Part shown: positions 33,293 to 41,971 of the stretch, piece by piece | How positions within the stretch are numbered: the stretch's first letter is position 1 | Layout of the letters: every line of letters starts with the position of its first letter | DNA from: Psococerastis gibbosa | Lineage: Eukaryota > Arthropoda > Insecta > Psocodea > Psocidae | Length of the DNA: 64,000 nucleotides | Direction: 5' to 3' | Assembly: GCA_963971405.1 (NCBI GenBank) | Contig: OZ020487.1 | Span: 43,373,039-43,437,038, forward strand | Notes under the pieces: generated by a model | The model's database searches: none | What the model was told of the DNA's origin: nothing | What the model saw: only the letters and a program-made list of their open reading frames with translations | Position numbers and translations under genes: made by a program

Positions 33293-33462
33293 CAGCCTGA
33301 TCGAGGTGATTATAATACCGGTATTTATTTAATCACCTGGTAGTAAAAATGTAAACAAGATAATTTTGTAATGGAAAGTGCTATTCACAATTTGTTTGTT
33401 TACAGTTATAATCCTAGGGTATTTATTTAACCCCGGTATTATAATCGCCTCGATCAGGCTGC
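33293..33462. mobile_element. MITE M2, complete copy
   Basis: It has the same arms and centre as 26704-26872, with a few substitutions. It is directly followed by the 5S-headed SINE tandem. Confidence 0.85.
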
Positions 33463-33472
33463 AGGACTCGGC

Positions 33473-33800
33473 ACGCACTTAGACTGACTGGTAGTCTCAG
33501 CACACTACCAAGCTTGCTGCAGTTTTGAAAATACTCTTTTCTAGTGGATTCAACTTGGTATGGTCGTTCGCTTGAACCTGAAAGCGGTACGGGGTCGTAT
33601 AGTGGCGGTAGTATTTGGACTGACTGGTAGCCTCAGCAGCGCGTTATCATGTCCCATCATGTTCCCCTGCCAACGCTGTGCACACTACCAAGTTTGCTGT
33701 AGTTTTGAAAATACTCTTTTCTAGTGGATTCAACTTGGTACGGCCGTTGGCGTGAACCTGAAAGTGGTACGGGGTCCTATAGTGGCGGTAGCACTTGGTT
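33473..33800 (-). repeat. 5S-rRNA-headed SINE, head in tandem
   Basis: Two adjacent units on the minus strand each contain the 5S-like head (ACCAAGTTGAATCCAC) and the box-C-like block (AAGCTTGGTAGTGTGC in one, AACTTGGTAGTGTGC in the other). Each is preceded by a shared CGCCACTATA..ACCCCGTACC segment not seen in the other SINE copies. A local tandem duplication of about 150 bases explains this. The right unit has GCCAACGGCCGTACCAAG, the best 5S match in the window. Confidence 0.65.
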
Positions 33801-34194
33801 TCCGGTGGTACCTGACGACTGCCAGCTGTATGACAGGACAGGTGGCCGTCTACTTGTGGCAACTGCTTCTTGCCGACATGTTTTACGACTATAGCCAATT
33901 AAGTGGTGCAGGTGCGGAAAGGGTCAGGTCGGCGGACAGCTGAAAATTAAATAATTCCTGCAGACCTGCCCATCTAATTAGTAATGATAGCCGGCTAATG
34001 AGTGATTGCACAGTTTTCGCTCGAGTAAGGGCTAAGGTGCAATAATTGGACTCCTTATTGCACCGGATTAATCCAGCAGGCCTAACCTGACATGAAAAGA
34101 ATAACTTAAATTACCGTATTGTAAATATTTTAAATCACAATGAATTGTATGAGATTAATTTACGAGAATAAAAGCGGATTAAAATAAATATCAA
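33801..34194. other. Unassigned stretch, no gene seen
   Basis: No supported feature. Confidence 0.4.
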
Positions 34195-34413
34195 TTTATA
34201 AATAAATAAGGACTTTTTGTTCCATTACTAAGCCAACCTAGCGGAGTTAGGACTATAAAGCTCTCTCTTGCACTCAGCTAGAAAGGTCCGGGACCGCCTG
34301 CTTTAAATGCCCTCCGAAGCAACGCCAGAAAATGTAGCGAGTGTGGGACCAGAACCAACAACCTATTCGGGTGACAGCCGGAGTCTGTATACCACTACAC
34401 TACACTGTCCCAG
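34195..34413 (-). repeat. SINE-A copy
   Basis: A near full-length copy. Its head is partly diverged (GGTGACAGCCGGAGTC on the plus strand); the B box region is mutated to GGTTCTGGTCCC on the sense strand. Confidence 0.75.
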
Positions 34414-34687
34414 TACCGTATGTATTTTATCAACAGCGTCAGGAGGGCGTAAAGAAATCAAATAAATGGGCAAACAAGGGGTTTTAACTTTACAAACATT
34501 GCAGACAACGCATTGCGTTGAAGAGGGGAGCTACCCCCCCCCCCCTCTCTGTCGCTTCCATCGACCTGGCAACGTCGCAGAACCATTGATCATGTCTGAA
34601 TGAGGCGGGAAACCGTCTCCCCGTATACCTGCTCCGCTGTCTCGGTCTCGCCACTCTAGCGAGGAAAAGAGGCATTAGGTAACCACA

Positions 34688-35013
34688 CAGTGCCGGGTTT
34701 GGCTATGGGGCCAAAAGGGTCATGGCCCCAGGGCACCCACAAAAAAGGGGTCCCCACAAAATACAACATTGTACAAGAGATTAAAGAACGAAAACAAAAA
34801 ACTAAAGGAAATATTTGGCGGGAAATTGGAACGTGCCATGACACTAATGAGTAATCGCCGTATTTTATTTTATTATGCATCCTGTCTCTCCATTTTATAA
34901 TTATTGGTTTCATTAATATAATACCGTAAATAATATTAATAATTCTAATTAATATAATATTCGTCTGCCCCAGAAACGGCCCACACACAATTCCGGCCCA
35001 CGGGCCCCCACTG
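34688..35013. mobile_element. hAT-like MITE, reverse homologue of 13222-13547
   Basis: The ends are CAGTGCCGGGTTTGGC and GGGCCCCCACTG, and the body is shared with 13222-13547 in reverse. Flanks TAACCACA and CAACCATA match at 6 of 8 bases, consistent with an old insertion. Confidence 0.75.
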
Positions 35014-35126
35014 CAACCATAGTCGATTTACAGTAAATACACAGCCTGTACTTAAGGGCAAAAATGACTCCCCCCCCCCCCGCCCTACTATAATAAGTTT
35101 ATTGAAAAGTTTAATTTCATATTATG

Positions 35127-35178
35127 ACTTTTTGTTCTATAAATAAGCCAACCTAGCGGAGTTAGGGCTATAAAGAGA
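35127..35178 (-). repeat. SINE-A tail fragment
   Basis: Only the last ~50 bases remain (AAGCCAACCTAGCGGAGTTA on the plus strand). Confidence 0.65.
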
Positions 35179-35287
35179 AAAGTCGAAGAACAAATACAGG
35201 ACAATGTCTACAGGGCTTCACGATAGCTGACAGACGCCGGAACGACGAAATAAGAGCTGAAATGGAGACAGCAAGCATAGTCGATAA

Positions 35288-35671
35288 GGCGCCCATTCCA
35301 TTGACCGGCTAGGGCTATTTCCAAAAACAGTGACGTGGTAGCAGACATTCAAGACTTAGGTTGCGTTTCCACCGATCTCGCATTGCAGAATGCAAATGAC
35401 ATTGACGGAAATTAGAATTTTTCTTTTTATAGAAATCTATTAAAATGTTTGTACTTAACATATCCCATGACGCCATTTTTTAATTTTAGTTTGTTTGTTG
35501 GTGATTTTACTGTATGATCATTGATCAATTTTAACTATAGCATAGAGGAAAATAAACATTTCCGTCAATTCTGCAATGCGAGGTCGGTGGAAACGCCACC
35601 TGAGTCTTGAATGTCTGCTACCACGTCACAGTTTTTGGAAATAGCCCTAGCCGGTCAATGGAATGGGCACC
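35288..35671. mobile_element. Foldback MITE M1, long form
   Basis: It is 384 bases with ends GGCGCCCATTCCATTGACC and reverse. TAA lies on both sides (35285-35287, 35672-35674). It is close to the copy at 26950-27329, including the centre. Confidence 0.9.
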
Positions 35672-35724
35672 TAAAGCCCGTGAACAACAACTGCCATGAT
35701 GGGGCCACGTCGAAAGAAGGCAGT

Positions 35725-35967
35725 CAAATAAAATATAAGGACTTTTTGTTCTATTACTAAGCCAACGTAGCGGAGTTAGGGCTATAAAGCCCCCCCCCCC
35801 CCCTTGCACTCAACTAGTAAGGCCCGGGACCGCCTGCTTTACATGCCCGCCAAAGCATGGCCAGAAAAAGTAGCAAGTGTGGGACTCGAACCTACAACGA
35901 TGCGGGTGACTGACTTTAAAGTCAGTGTGAGAGTGAGAGTCGGTACCACTACTCTACATGTCCTGAC
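35725..35967 (-). repeat. SINE-A copy with small insertion
   Basis: A full-length copy whose head carries about 25 extra bases (GTGAGAGTGAGAGTCG near 35925) and a C run at about 35791-35805. Confidence 0.8.
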
Positions 35968-36110
35968 TAATAATAATAAATTCTTTATTTATCTGAATGG
36001 TTTTAGGCTACATAAGTTTCCATAATAAGAACATCCCCGAGCTTAAGGGTGCATGGGGAAACACTCAATGCCCTACCTCATTTATCATTTACCCTGCGTA
36101 TAAATAGTAC

Positions 36111-36260
36111 AGTACCGGATTAACCCCTGTGGGGGCCGTGGGTGTAAAGTAACTCTGCCTACCAACAGTGCTGAAAAAACACGTTAAATTTCCCGCGAAT
36201 TTTAAAACATTGGAAATTGGAATTTCATAAAACCAGGCACAACATTTCAAACTGACTTTG
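36111..36260 (+). mobile_element. hAT-like MITE left-end fragment
   Basis: It starts CAGTACCGGATTAACCCC, like 10747, then loses similarity. No right end was found. Confidence 0.45.
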
Positions 36261-36315
36261 ATCTAGCATTTATATGGGCACGTTTGCATTCAATGCAGAA
36301 TAGTCAGGACCTGCA

Positions 36316-37295
36316 GCAGCCTGATCATGGCGATTATAATACCGTTATTTATTTAATACCAGGGGATTAAATAAATACCGGGCTTAAATAATCCCTGGTA
36401 TTAAAAATGTAAACAAACAAATTATGAATAGCACTTTCCATTTTAAAATTATCTGGGGGCTGAAGCCCCCCCCCCCCCGAAATGTAAAAAAAAGAAAAAA
36501 AAGAGATTATTATTGTAAATGAGTGAAATGAGTTTTTTGTATGTATTATTATGCAGCTGATTTATTGATAAAAGTAATTTTTACATTCAATATTCTGTGT
36601 TTGGTAGAGATCACACTTTTTTATCATTGCATTGTTCAGGTTAATGTTTCACCTGTAATTTTTTTCTCCCTCTAAAACCACTAAAACCAGAGGCGGACAC
36701 AGTAATTCCCCCCCCCCCCCCCTTGGGTGGCAATTTTATTCTTTGTCTCTAAAATCCTAGTGCTAACTGCACTCAAAATGCGTAAACCCCCACTATTTCA
36801 GTCCCATTTTTCAATTTTTTTCTCCCCCCTTGTGCACAATTGTATTAATTCCCTGTAATATAGATACCTTATTGCTCTGAAAATGAGTAAAACCTCAATA
36901 TTTCAGCCCTAATGTTCATAAAAAGTACCCGGGGGCCCCCTTCGCATCCTCCGAACCCTCTGGCTCATGCGCAAAGGACACTAAGGTCATTAATGTAAAG
37001 GCTGCGTACGTCCATGAGAACGGCTTTCCCCATTTTATACACTTCTATGAAAATGAGTGGAGGGGCGCCAAATTATACACCGCCCCCTTCGAAAACCTAT
37101 CGTTACGCTACTGACAAGTGCCTCCCCTTAAATTGTGTGTTTTTGCATGTAAATTTTTTAAATTTCCGGGGGGGGGGGGAGACCCGCCATTTTACTGGGG
37201 GTATTCCATACCCCCCCCCCCCCCCCCCGAAATAAAATCCTGGCTACGTGCTTGCCAGGGATTATTTAAACCCCGGTATTATAATCACCATGATC
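36316..37295. mobile_element. MITE M2 split by a G-run-rich insertion
   Basis: The left two-thirds of M2 (from CAGCCTGATCATGGCGATTA) run to about 36451. The right end (ATTATTTAAACCCCGGTATT, ATCATGGTGATTATAATACC reversed) is at about 37257-37295. The ~800 bases between them contain G/C runs at 36467, 36708, 37168 and 37211 and blocks shared with 10747-11423. I read this as insertion of one or more hAT-like elements into M2. Confidence 0.6.
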
Positions 37296-37302
37296 AGCCA
37301 GC

Positions 37303-37510
37303 TGTAGAGTAGTGGTACAGACTCCGACTTTCACCCGAAAGGTTGTTGGTTCGAGTCCCACACTGGCTACATTTTCTGGCCATGCTTCGGAGGACATGTA
37401 AAGCAGGCGGTCCCGGGTCATCCCAGTTGAGTGTAAGAGAGGGCTTTGTAGCCCTAATTTCGCTAGGTTGGCTTGGTAATAGAACAACAAAAAGTCAAGA
37501 TTTATTTATT
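37303..37510 (+). repeat. SINE-A copy, full length
   Basis: From TGTAGAGTAGTGGTACAGA through GGTTCGAGTCCCACAC to AAAAAGTCAAGATTTATTTA. It directly follows the split M2 element. Confidence 0.85.
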
Positions 37511-37679
37511 TTATTTAATAGGATGAGTGTACCTGTGCACAAGAAGGTGGCGCGGGCGCTCCATTGTACAGCACAACAAACTAATATGCCGCGTCCTTCA
37601 GAAGAACTTATAGTGAGGGGTAGAAGACTGTAGGTACGTCCACGAAACTGCTGAAAACCAACCTCCACGATTTTGGTGT

Positions 37680-37790
37680 CCGTAGATGATGGAGCGTCGT
37701 ACGAAACCGAGATGACAGGAGGAGTGTTGTCCAACAGGCCAAAGCCCATCAAGGGCTGTAGAGTCAGAAGAAGAAGAAGAAGTAGAAGAA
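37680..37790 (+). mobile_element. LINE 3' end with GAA tail
   Basis: GTAGATGATGGAGCGTCGTA and AAGGGCTGTAGAGTCAGAAG match the end of 20195-20375. A (GAA)n-like tail at 37768-37797 follows. Confidence 0.6.
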
Positions 37791-38167
37791 GAAGAAAGGA
37801 TGGGCAGGCAATAACTTGGGAATCTTTAAGCTATCTGGATAAAAAAGGGTGCATGGTTGTGACCCCACGATATAAGTGCAACTTCACTAAGTGGAAGAGG
37901 GAGGTTTACAAACCACTCCCCGCCCTGATTTTATCATGGAAGAAGGTGCTATATAACCCACCCTTTCACATATATTTTAAGGGTCCTATAGAAGAAGGCA
38001 ATTAAGTACCAATAAACAAGAGTCCACTAAACCAATTCCCTATTCTAGAAATCCATAGAGTAAGACCGTCAAATTACAATAATTTTGATTGGTTCGACCT
38101 GTGCCGTGAGCTGGTTGGTTGGGCGCATGTATTTTTCTATACCACAGTTCTCCATTGCAAAAACTAG

Positions 38168-38480
38168 ACTTCAGCGGGCGTCATGAAAACCCGAGAGAAT
38201 CTCCCAAATGAAAATTCTGCCGGGGCGGGCTCTCCGGGAAAAGTGTTTAAATCTATATATTACTTTACATATATGTATATTTTTGTTGCCCATTCCATAA
38301 AAGGGTCTTCAGCGCCAAGGAAACCCGGAAGATGCTCCCAAAGGAAAATTCTGCCTGAGGCGGGCTGTCCGGGAAAAGTATTTAAATCTATATATTTCTT
38401 TACATATAGATTTTTGTTGCCCATTCCATAAAGAGACTTCAGCGCCTAGGAAACCCAGAAGATTCCCCCAAAAGAAATAC
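38168..38480. repeat. Tandem repeat, ~120-140-base units
   Basis: Two full units and a part of a third. Each begins at CTTCAGCG (38172, 38310, 38430) and contains AAATTCTGCC, GGCGGGCT.TCCGGGAAAAG and TTTAAATCTATATAT. No gene is seen in it. Confidence 0.75.
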
Positions 38481-38519
38481 GAGCCGGGGGCTAGCTGTGG
38501 GGAAAATGCGTATTAGTGA

Positions 38520-38800
38520 CAGCAATGAGTGATTGTTTTGATTCTCGCTGGCCCGCCGCATGATAGTCACGTGAGCAGCCTCCGCCCGGTTGTACGGCCA
38601 GGTCAATCCCCCGATCCATTCCCCACATCGATCCACGGCTGGGGGTGGAATGCGGAAAGCCCGCGCTGCGAGGCGCGCGCGCCAGGCCATCGACCCGCCA
38701 CCCCGCCGGCCAATGACCCCGCCGTACTACACCCTGCCGTAGTGCACCTGTACCTCAGCGAGCAGCGACGCTGCGCTGCCGCTCAAGCTCAACTGCGGTC
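38520..38800. other. GC- and CpG-rich island without a visible gene
   Basis: It is clearly richer in G+C and CpG than its surroundings, with a GCGAGGCGCGCGCGCCAGG core near 38670-38690. Neither strand gives a protein I recognise. It may be an orphan CpG-rich segment, a promoter outside a recognisable gene, or imported DNA. Confidence 0.4.
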
Positions 38801-39129
38801 GTGGATTATTCTGATGTTTGATCCTGAGTTTGCCGTTTGGCTAGACCTGTGGCTACAATGTGGCTACACGTGGGATAATCGAGAACTATAATTGCCATTA
38901 AGGCCCGGCACACACCGATGCCGGGCGTGTGACGCTGAGACATTTGGTTGGTAAAAAAAACTATATTTCTGATCGCAAGCATACCGCGCAAACTTAATTT
39001 GAGGTGAAATTTGTACTGCTGTGGTGGCGCTTTTGGAAAGGTCTAAACTTCAAAAAAACCGGAATTTGGCACACTTGTACAAAAAGGTTGCCGAGCCAAC
39101 CACAGCTCTAAATCCTGGGTAGTCCAGGC

Positions 39130-39235
39130 ATGCATAGAGTAGTGGTAAGGACTATTTACTTTCACCCGAAAGGTTGTTGGTTCGAGTCCCTTCCTAGTTG
39201 CTAGTAGGCTTTATAGCCCTAGTAACACTAGCGGA
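39130..39235 (+). repeat. SINE-A, internally deleted copy
   Basis: The head and B box (GGTTCGAGTCCC) are joined directly to the body end (TTATAGCCCTAG). About 80 bases of the body are missing. Confidence 0.7.
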
Positions 39236-39424
39236 TCCAGCTGTTGGGTAATGGGGCTCCTTCCATGTCCCCAACACTATACACTCTCCAATATAGTCCC
39301 ACACGATGGTCAATCTACATGAAGCAAACGACAAAGCTGTCCAAGCAGCTCAATTTTGGACAACCCGTTAAACCCGAAGTAGTAGTAGTAGTAGTAATTT
39401 TTGAAGGACTTTTTATGGACCCAT

Positions 39425-39635
39425 AGGTCGCTTGTCCAATGCCAACGACGCAATGGATTTCAGGCATTATTTGTATTGTTTCCGTATGGAGGTCATTGGC
39501 AAAGTGGTATACGTTTTCGATGTCAACCTACACCGGTTACAAGCGATAATGGTCAAGCTGAGACAAGCTTACCATTGACGCAATAAAACAGGCGAAAGCA
39601 TGATTTAACAAAGTACGGATACGAGTAAAAAACGC
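39425..39635 (+). repeat. Dispersed repeat shared with 24.6 kb
   Basis: Same blocks as 24612-24765 (GTCAACCTACACC, AAAGCATGATTTAAC). No coding capacity. Confidence 0.45.
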
Positions 39636-39838
39636 GAAGTAAGTTTGATTGTTTAGAAGAAATATTCCCCTACATTTTTTTAATGGGATTTTATAGTGAC
39701 AGCCAGTGCCGGGACTTATGGTTGCCAGACGACCAAGTCACTTGCCAGCCTATCATAGTTCCGGCCTCTAGGTCCTAGGATACGACCAAGTGTCGGATAG
39801 ACCGGTGCCTGCTGTGCCCAGAACAGCAACCTCAACAA

Positions 39839-40092
39839 CAGTGGCGGCGCTAGACATTTTAAGGCGGGGGGGGGGGCAATAAAAAACAAAAAAATTTCAC
39901 TGGGAGTAGCTATAATGAAAGTAAATAACTTGTAATCAGTTTTAATTCTGACGTTTTTGAATTACAAAAATTCTGCTACCTATATATAACATGTAAAATA
40001 TCTCAAAAGGGGGGGAGCCCAGGGAGGGGGGGGCGGAGAAACTTTCGGGGGGGCCAGGCCCCTCCGCCCCCCCCCCCGTACCGCCGCCACAG
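39839..40092. mobile_element. hAT-like MITE, CAGTGGCGGCGC type
   Basis: The ends are CAGTGGCGGCGCTAG and GTACCGCCGCCACAG. The target duplication CTCAACAA (39831-39838) / CTCACCAA (40093-40100) has one mismatch. G runs at about 39867 and 40025 and a C run at about 40068 can pair across the element. Confidence 0.85.
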
Positions 40093-40240
40093 CTCACCAA
40101 ACCATCATGGGTGCACTCTCCTTTAGCATTTTGATGTAAATTATATCACTAATGCCAGTTGGCCACAGTTTTGGAATTCTTTCGACTTGACAAGACGGAG
40201 TGTCCCTCAACGGCGGACCCATTCCGGGTAGGCTACGTTT

Positions 40241-41071
40241 TTGCTTTCCTATTTATACGTAGCGTATTATAAGGAAAGTTTGTGATGGCCGAAATTTTCG
40301 ATTCCTAGATTTAAACGGATTTAGACGTTTTGAGGTCCTAGAAACAAAAAAAGTGTTTTTTTTACGAAATGTCTGTCTGTCTATTCATCGATTAGCGGAC
40401 AAACTAGGCTACTCGATGGATGAAATTTAGCATGTAGGTTCACAAGTCATACATCGGGACCATTTTATATTTTATTATTTTTTTATTTTATTAATTTTGG
40501 CAGGTTTTACCCCCAAAAAACTAAAAAAAAACGCACAAAAAAATTATTTCTCTATAACAGCTCCAACGATTTCTATTAAATTCACATATATTGTAGTTGT
40601 TATTAAGAGTAATTTAAAAAAACACAATGGGTCGCTTCTCCTTGATAGTTTGCTTCTGGGGGTAAAAAAAATACAAATTACTCAATTTTCATTAAAAATG
40701 ACTAAAAAATATTTTTTGTGGAATCTTTCTATCTATGTTTTCTGCCTTCAGGTATGTTTTAGGTGTTAAATAGAGTAACAAAACCGAACAGGTTGCTCTC
40801 CCAAACAAATATTTGTTTACACGCAAACATTTTTTTTTTAAGCATTTATGGAAAATTTACGCTCCAATATATTTCCTACCCTGCCATTGTTACTGTGTTA
40901 TTATTAATAATGTATTGGTCTGCCCGTTTTAGAATATGCAATCACATCGATCATTTCCGTGCTTTGGGATAGGGGATGTCGAGGGATCCAAAATTTAACC
41001 ATACGAAAATTATTTGTTATAGAATTACATAGAATTATAGTGCATGTTGAGTAAACTCGGGCCGGTTCTTT
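40241..41071 (+). repeat. Repeat T copy 3
   Basis: From TTGCTTTCCTATTTATACG to the GAGTAAACTCGGGCCGG hairpin and GGTTCTTT. It is diverged internally from copies 1 and 2 and lacks the long G runs. Confidence 0.7.
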
Positions 41072-41099
41072 AGTATGCACTTGATTATTTGTGCACACA

Positions 41100-41172
41100 T
41101 AAAAATGTCTGCTACCAAGTCAATATCTCGCTCATGTTCAAATACGAGGTCAATGGAAACCCCGCCTAAGAG
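41100..41172. mobile_element. MITE M1 fragment
   Basis: Right arm only: TGTCTGCTACCAAGTCAATA and GAGGTCAATGGAAACCCCGC. Confidence 0.6.
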
Positions 41173-41224
41173 GTAAACTCCTCGTAACGTTATAACTTAT
41201 AACCGAAATTAGAGGATATATAGA

Positions 41225-41300
41225 AAGAACTGGACTTGCCTGGATGCGAACCCACGATCTACGCCTATCCGGGGCGTCGTGCTACTACAACCAGTCAAAT
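41225..41300 (-). repeat. tRNA-like sequence (probable SINE head)
   Basis: The minus strand has TGGTTGTAGTAGCACGACG (A-box-like), an arm CCCCGGATAGGCG and GTGGGTTCGCATCC (B-box-like), spaced as in a tRNA. The acceptor stem does not pair convincingly, so I call it a pseudo-tRNA or SINE head. Confidence 0.45.
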
Positions 41301-41510
41301 ATTATCATCATATCATAAGCTAAGCAGTGATGTACTCCTCTTTTAAAAATTCTCTAGCCCTCCCACAAAGCCATCAGTCGTGGTATCCGGTAGGTATCAG
41401 AATTCATAACATTCGCGCTAAAATTTAATATTCGGATAATTTAGCCGAGGATTAATTTTATCAATTTGAATTCCCCGTGCATTTTGCACTCATTTGTTTA
41501 AAACAATTGA

Positions 41511-41560
41511 ATAAACCCCGGTATTATGTTAATCCCAAATCACCACAATAGGGCTGCAGA
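41511..41560. mobile_element. MITE M2 end fragment
   Basis: AATAAACCCCGGTATTATG and AATAGGGCTGCAG are recognisable as the right end of M2. Confidence 0.45.
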
Positions 41561-41650
41561 AGAACTGTTCTGATGAACATCATAATAACTAATACACACA
41601 AAGGGCTCTAATATTGCAAAAAATTATGACGGAAAACATAAAAATAAAAA

Positions 41651-41656
41651 TTTAAT
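41651..41656 (-). terminator. Probable COG1 poly(A) signal (ATTAAA)
   Basis: ATTAAA on the minus strand lies 28 bases after the COG1 stop codon. It is the commonest variant of AATAAA. A T-rich stretch follows. Confidence 0.45.
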
Positions 41657-41683
41657 AAATTAGTCTGACCTTATTTAAAGTAA

Positions 41684-41971
41684 TTACGTCCAGCCAAAAA
41701 ACGCGCCAGCAGATCGTACAAAGTCGCTCGACGCTGATTCTTTCTTGGCTTTCTTCTCCCGTTGCTTGGATTGTTTACTGGGCGATTCTTCCTTCTTTCT
41801 TCCCCCACCACTACTAATCGGAAGCAGTGGGAACCATGGAATATTATTTGACATAGCTAGAACATTTGGCTCATCAACAGCAGCGTTTGTCGGTTGGGGC
41901 GCTGTAGAGACCTTTAGACTGTTGAGGACTGGCGTTTTTTCGCTGTAGTCAACTAACACACCGAATGTTCC
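41684..41971 (-). CDS. COG1: COG1 exon 12 (end)
   Basis: Acceptor TTATTTTGCAG. It codes GTFGVLVDYSEKTPVLNSLK, a NNIPWFPLLPISS block, a Lys/Ser/Glu-rich segment and GAFFGWT, then TAA at 41684-41686. A SINE sits 24 bases upstream of the acceptor. Confidence 0.9.
   Translation of the reverse strand, partial: GTFGVLVDYSEKTPVLNSLKVSTAPQPTNAAVDEPNVLAMSNNIPWFPLLPISSGGGRKKEESPSKQSKQREKKAKKESASSDFVRSAGAFFGWT

Noticed and set aside
41225-41300. Functional tRNA gene
   Set aside because: A and B boxes are present, but the acceptor stem does not pair and no terminator-like T run follows properly.
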